From NCBI RefSeq assembly GCF_019175385.1, contig NC_083346.1, forward strand, positions 88,426,543 to 88,490,542: a stretch of 64,000 nt of DNA, read 5' to 3'. Below, one piece after another: positions 60,640 through 64,000 of this stretch (the first letter of the stretch is position 1; each line of letters opens with the position of its first letter). The notes beneath the pieces were generated by a model, which was not told the origin of the DNA, did not search any database, and worked only from the letters and a program-made list of their open reading frames with translations. The DNA comes from Lycium barbarum. Lineage: Eukaryota; Streptophyta; Magnoliopsida; Solanales; Solanaceae. The position numbers and the translations under genes were made by a program.

Positions 60640-60705
60640 CTACTTTGGAAGTGCTTCCAATTCAACTAGAGCTTCTCTCACTGCATGAATACTCATTTTC
60701 TTCAC
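60640..60705 (-). CDS. JMJ25/IBM1-like JmjC histone demethylase, last coding exon
   Basis: On the minus strand, after the acceptor TTGTGACAG, the exon reads VKKMSIHAVREALVELEALPK and ends in TAG (60,640-60,642). It joins in phase 0 to the exon at 61,119-61,238, giving DKLE-VKKM, the usual ending of plant JMJ25-type proteins (H3K9 demethylases acting in the nucleus). The JmjC domain itself lies further upstream, outside the window. There is no stop or frameshift, and both splice sites are canonical. Confidence 0.8.
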   Translation of the reverse strand: MKKMSIHAVREALVELEALPK

Positions 60706-61118
60706 CTGTCACAATTAAGGAACCACCAAGAAAACATAAACACGCAAGAAAATACATAATTTTCCAAAAACATTTCCTCATGAACAAATAAATAGAAACA
60801 GATCATAAAAACTTCTTCATAATTAAAATGTGACCATATGCCGACGAACAATTATCATAAGATTACTTCTATATTCATCTGGTTCACACTTTTCCCTCAA
60901 ATGCAGGATTCAACTCAATGTCACTTTATAACAGTAAAAAATCCAGATTCTGGAAAGCTAAAGAAGAAAGCAACAGACCATAGAAACGAGGTTAAAGTAT
61001 AAAACACCAATTGACCATAAAAGCAAACTACCATAATCATCCCTTCAATAAAATACGGTATTGCACTCCTGAACAAAAAGAAGGAAAGAACCCAAACTCC
61101 TTCTCCAGTTACATATAC
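60706..61118 (-). other. Intron of the JMJ25-like gene
   Basis: GT donor at 61,118-61,117 (GAG|GTATATG) and AG acceptor at 60,707-60,706. AT-rich, 413 bp, no features. Confidence 0.75.
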
Positions 61119-61238
61119 CTCCAACTTGTCCTCCTTGGCTCTGTGATTTTGGGGAAGAGTGCGGAACTCTTCACTCAGACGGATGCACTCATGAAGATTT
61201 TCCGGAGACACAAAGTCAAGAGCAACCTTTATACAGGA
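61119..61238 (-). CDS. JMJ25/IBM1-like JmjC histone demethylase, penultimate coding exon
   Basis: Exactly 40 codons, [18 protein letters not shown] then [19 protein letters not shown] and KLE, bounded by AG (TGTAACAG|TCC) and GT (GAG|GTATAT). This segment follows the JmjC core in plant JMJ25-like demethylases (usually preceded by GCPHQVRNLK). The reading frame is clean and in phase 0 at both ends. The preceding exon was not found within the next 2.7 kb, so the upstream intron is long and full of transposons, or the gene is broken. The intact frame suggests a living or recently living gene. Confidence 0.85.
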
Positions 61239-62376
61239 CTGTTACACAAAAAGTGAAAGTATTTTTAAAGTCAACATCAAGTTTTAAAATTTGTTACACA
61301 GTGAAAGTCCAAGTACACAAAAGCATTGTGAAGTAAATACTAGCAACCAGATGAACACAGTAAATATATTAATGAATTTCACTCAGATAAAAGATAAAAA
61401 CAACCTCTAATATTTGCAGTTTGAGATTAGCGGAAACTACTACACAGAACATGCCCGTCATTTGCCAATGCATTAGATGAGCATACCCAGAATTTTGAAA
61501 AGAACACAACTGCAGCTAGAAAGTGTGTTTATAAATGTTACTACTAATACAGAGCACCACATTGTTGAAGGTGAAAGGCATAGAAATGTGTCAAAACCTG
61601 CAAACTTTAAATGCAAAGCGCAATATTATAAGGCAAAATTTTATGAATAAAGACCAATGAAGAAAAACATTATACACATATACCAATAAATGTAATGCCA
61701 GAAAATATAACTTAACAACCAACTACTACATAGACATGAAAACAATTAAAACATCTGGAATTAGGTGACATGAAATAAAAACACCGATCAATTTCAAAAA
61801 ACTAATTTATATTATTTATTCAAATATGGATTTCAAATTTCCTCAGTAGTTTTCTCAAGCTATGTTTTGATAATGTGTTACTGATTTTTTTATCCATAAC
61901 ATTTGCGTTTCATCAATACTACTTTTGTCGATGAACACGAAGTTTAGAAACAAAAATAGACATTTAACACAAACTGAATATACAAAAGTACCAAAATCAC
62001 TTCTACTACCAACAATTAAATGAAAGATAATAATAGTTTCATGTTCCTTTATCTAACTCATCTATAAAATAATCAACTTTTATATCAAATGTCAAAGGTG
62101 TCAAAGTCTTTTTAGAATATCACATAAAATCGGATAAAAGGAGTAACTTATGTCAACTATAATTATTGCTTACTATCGGTCCAAGAAAGAGACCACAGGC
62201 CCCTCTTGAAACTTACCACCAAAGCACCTCCTAGGAGTGGCAAAGCATCCAACTAATACTATAGCTACTAACAAGGCTTAAGTGAAACTCAAATAAACAA
62301 CAAAACTAAAGAATTAGAACACAAAACTGAACATTTAGCTACCAACCTAAAATGGCAGTAATAAAGATTTAAAAAA
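61239..62376. other. Upstream intron or flank of the JMJ25-like gene, left part
   Basis: AT-rich, no exon recognised on the minus strand. At 62,117-62,146, TATCACATAAAATCGG..AGGAGTAAC resembles an end of a common Solanaceae MITE family (CACATAAATTGGGACGGAGGGAGTA-type), and 62,377-62,406 resembles the opposite end of a second copy. No TSDs were confirmed. Confidence 0.4.
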
Positions 62377-62415
62377 GGTACCCTCTGTTGCAGTTTATGT
62401 GACATTATGTACTAA

Positions 62416-62784
62416 CTAGTGAATTTGTCCGCGCTTCGCGCGGTTGTAAAAGAGGTTAGAGAATTTACGAAATGGTCATGCTAATAATTAATTTAAACAT
62501 TATTTCTTTTTTCTGAGAGAAATAAAAAGCTAACAAAAGCTCGCTCATTAAAAAAAATTGAAAATTTACAAAACGACCAGGTTAATATTTAATTTAGATG
62601 TATTCCATTTTCCCGAGAGAGAGAAAATGCTAACAAACAACATACATTTAGGGTTAATATACACTTTAATAATTTGGATTGTAATGACGTATATTTTAGT
62701 TTTATCTAATTAATACTTTTCAAAATATTAAAAATAAGGTTAGAAAACCTAGTAACATAAATTAAATCTTATAACTAAAAATTG
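62416..62784 (-). mobile_element. Helitron 3' terminus (non-autonomous), minus strand
   Basis: On the minus strand, hairpin CCGCGC-GAA-GCGCGG (62,429-62,443), nine bases, then CTAG followed by T, the standard Helitron 3' end inserted at an A/T site. Inside, a two-copy direct repeat follows. The 5' TC end was not identified, and the element is interrupted by the RTE LINE to the right. Confidence 0.7.
62459..62660. repeat. About 101-bp direct repeat, two copies
   Basis: GARAATTTACRAAAYGRYCA ... GAGAGAAA.. GCTAACAAA units start at 62,459 and 62,560; diverged. Confidence 0.8.
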
Positions 62785-62801
62785 CCATACAAAATATAAA
62801 C

Positions 62802-63954
62802 AACAAAACAAACAACAACAACATACCCAGTGAATCCCACAACGTGGGGTCTGGGGAGGGTAGAGCGTACGCAGACCTTTCCCCCACCTTAGGTAGGGAG
62901 GCTGTTTCCGGAAGACCCTCGGCTCAAGAAAAAGCATAAGAAAGGTCAGATACGGGCAAACAAATCAAAGCAATTATGAAAATGAAAACAATGAAAGTAA
63001 AAGTAAATAAGCCATTATAAACCAACAGATACTCGCAGAAATCAAGAGACAAGAAACTATAGAGCAACATAACTACTCGTAAGAAAGGATAAACGCGACT
63101 ACCTACTAGCCTTCTACCCTAATATGAGTCATCCATACCCTCTTATCTAAGGTCATGTCCTCGGTAAGCAGGAAATGCGCCATGTCCTGTCTAATCACTT
63201 CCCCCCAATACTTCTTCGGCCTACCTCTACCTCTTCTGAAACCGTCACTGGCCAACCTCTCGCACCTCCGCACGAGGGCATTTGCATCTCTCCGCATCAC
63301 ATGCCCAAACCATCTCAGCCTCGCTTCCCGCATCTTGTCTTCCACTGAGATTATTCCAACCTTGTCTCGGATGACTTCATTCCTAATCCTTTCACTCCTA
63401 GTGTGCCCACACATCCATCGCAGCATTCTCATTTCCGCCACTTTCATCTTCTGAACATGAGATTTCTTGACTGGCCAACACTCTGCCCCATACAACATAG
63501 TTGGTCTAACCACCACTTTGTAGAACTTGCCTTTAAGTTTCGGTGGCACCTTCTTGTCACACAACACTCCGGAGGCAAGCCTCCATTTCATCCATCCTGC
63601 ACCAATACAGTGTGTGACGTCATCATCAATCTCCCCATTTCCTTGTATAATAGACCCAAGATACTTGAAACTATCTTTCTTCTGTATGACCTAGGTGTCA
63701 AGCTTCACTTCCACATCAGTCTCATGCACTATATCACTGAACTTGCACTCCAAATATTCTGTCTTGGTCCTACTCAACTTGAACCCTTTAGACTTCAGAT
63801 TTTGTCTCCAAACCTCCAGCTTAGCGTTAACCCCGCTGCGAGACTCGTCAATCAGGACTATGTCATCCGCAACTAACATACACCATGGCACCTCACCTTG
63901 AATTTGCCGCGTCAATCCATGGATCACCAAGGAGAATAGTTTGTCTCCAAACCT
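62802..63954 (-). mobile_element. RTE-type LINE, 5'-truncated (1,153 bp), minus strand
   Basis: Bounded by a 17-bp TSD (CCATACAAAAT..AAC at 62,785-62,801 and 63,955-63,971, one mismatch). The 3' end has a GTTGTTGTTG-type tail (plus strand 62,802-62,822) and the GGGATTCACTGGGTATGTTG 3' region typical of Solanaceae RTE elements and TS-like SINEs. The 5' end is truncated within RT. TSD and termini show a single complete target-primed insertion inside Helitron/intron sequence. Confidence 0.9.
63106..63938 (-). pseudogene. RTE LINE reverse transcriptase C-terminus
   Basis: From right to left: [24 protein letters not shown] (the catalytic YADD/FADD box reads VADD), [18 protein letters not shown], a TAG at about 63,690, then SFKYLGS-like residues, and a clean frame [70 protein letters not shown], ending RVEG and TAG at about 63,106. 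This is the usual C-terminus of plant RTE elements. Truncated and therefore inactive. Confidence 0.9.
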
Positions 63955-64000
63955 CCATACAAAATAAAAACATTTAAGTTATTCTTCGTTTTGAGCTCAA

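Noticed and set aside
61239..62376. A further JMJ25-like exon (GCPHQVRNLK-type) upstream of 61,238
   Set aside because: Scanned the minus strand for this motif in all frames and did not find it within the window.
1..64000. CRISPR array, prokaryotic operon, plasmid or phage genes
   Set aside because: The tandem repeats are minisatellites within plant LTRs; no prokaryotic genes are present.

Overview
This window is plant nuclear DNA, very probably from the nightshade family (Solanaceae). The evidence is the density of Ty3/gypsy retrotransposons, an RTE-type LINE with a (TTG)n tail, and two exons of a plant-type JmjC (JMJ25-like) gene. About 90% of it is nested mobile DNA. Almost every boundary below rests on TG...CA termini plus a 5-bp target-site duplication (TSD), and in several cases on a broken reading frame that rejoins exactly when the insert is removed. 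The family assignments come from motifs recognised by eye, without a database search.

Positions 1-40,750: one old Athila-like element ('E', minus strand). Its left end lies outside the window and its 5' LTR ends at 40,750. Reading right to left (its own 5' to 3'), LTR, PBS, gag, protease, RT end, RNase H and integrase appear in order. They are split by: 'H' (37,090-40,482, internally deleted); 'G' (27,472-34,507, a giant LTR with a minisatellite and a plus-strand LTR inside it); solo LTRs 'B1' (23,430-26,856), 'I2' (20,182-22,460) and 'I1' (17,392-19,558); 'D' (about 9,101-16,747, a chromovirus on the plus strand with its own solo LTR); and 'C' (2,017-9,095, a non-autonomous element carrying a 5S-rRNA-like segment and a MITE, with another LTR in its 3' LTR).

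Positions 40,751-59,029: an old RNase H-bearing LINE-like sequence, split by a 16.6-kb Tekay/Del chromovirus ('A', 41,533-58,124). A has LTRs, PBS, gag, protease, RT, RNase H, integrase, chromodomain-like tail and PPT. Its integrase is broken by two antisense solo LTRs.

Positions 59,030-64,000: the only host-gene signal, two minus-strand exons encoding the C-terminus of a JMJ25/IBM1-like histone demethylase. Upstream intronic DNA holds a Helitron terminus and a complete 5'-truncated RTE LINE with a 17-bp TSD.

The most interesting signals recur across the different Tekay-type families: (1) a leader hairpin just after the PBS whose 8-nt loop is two A/T bases plus a different 6-nt palindrome in each family (GCGCGC, GCCGGC, GTGCAC), like a retroviral dimerisation kissing loop; (2) an apparent intron inside the LTR with conserved donor, branch point and acceptor, holding all the fast-changing subrepeats; (3) palindromic CGGNCCG arrays 30-60 bp upstream of the LTR TATA box, shared with the Athila LTR.
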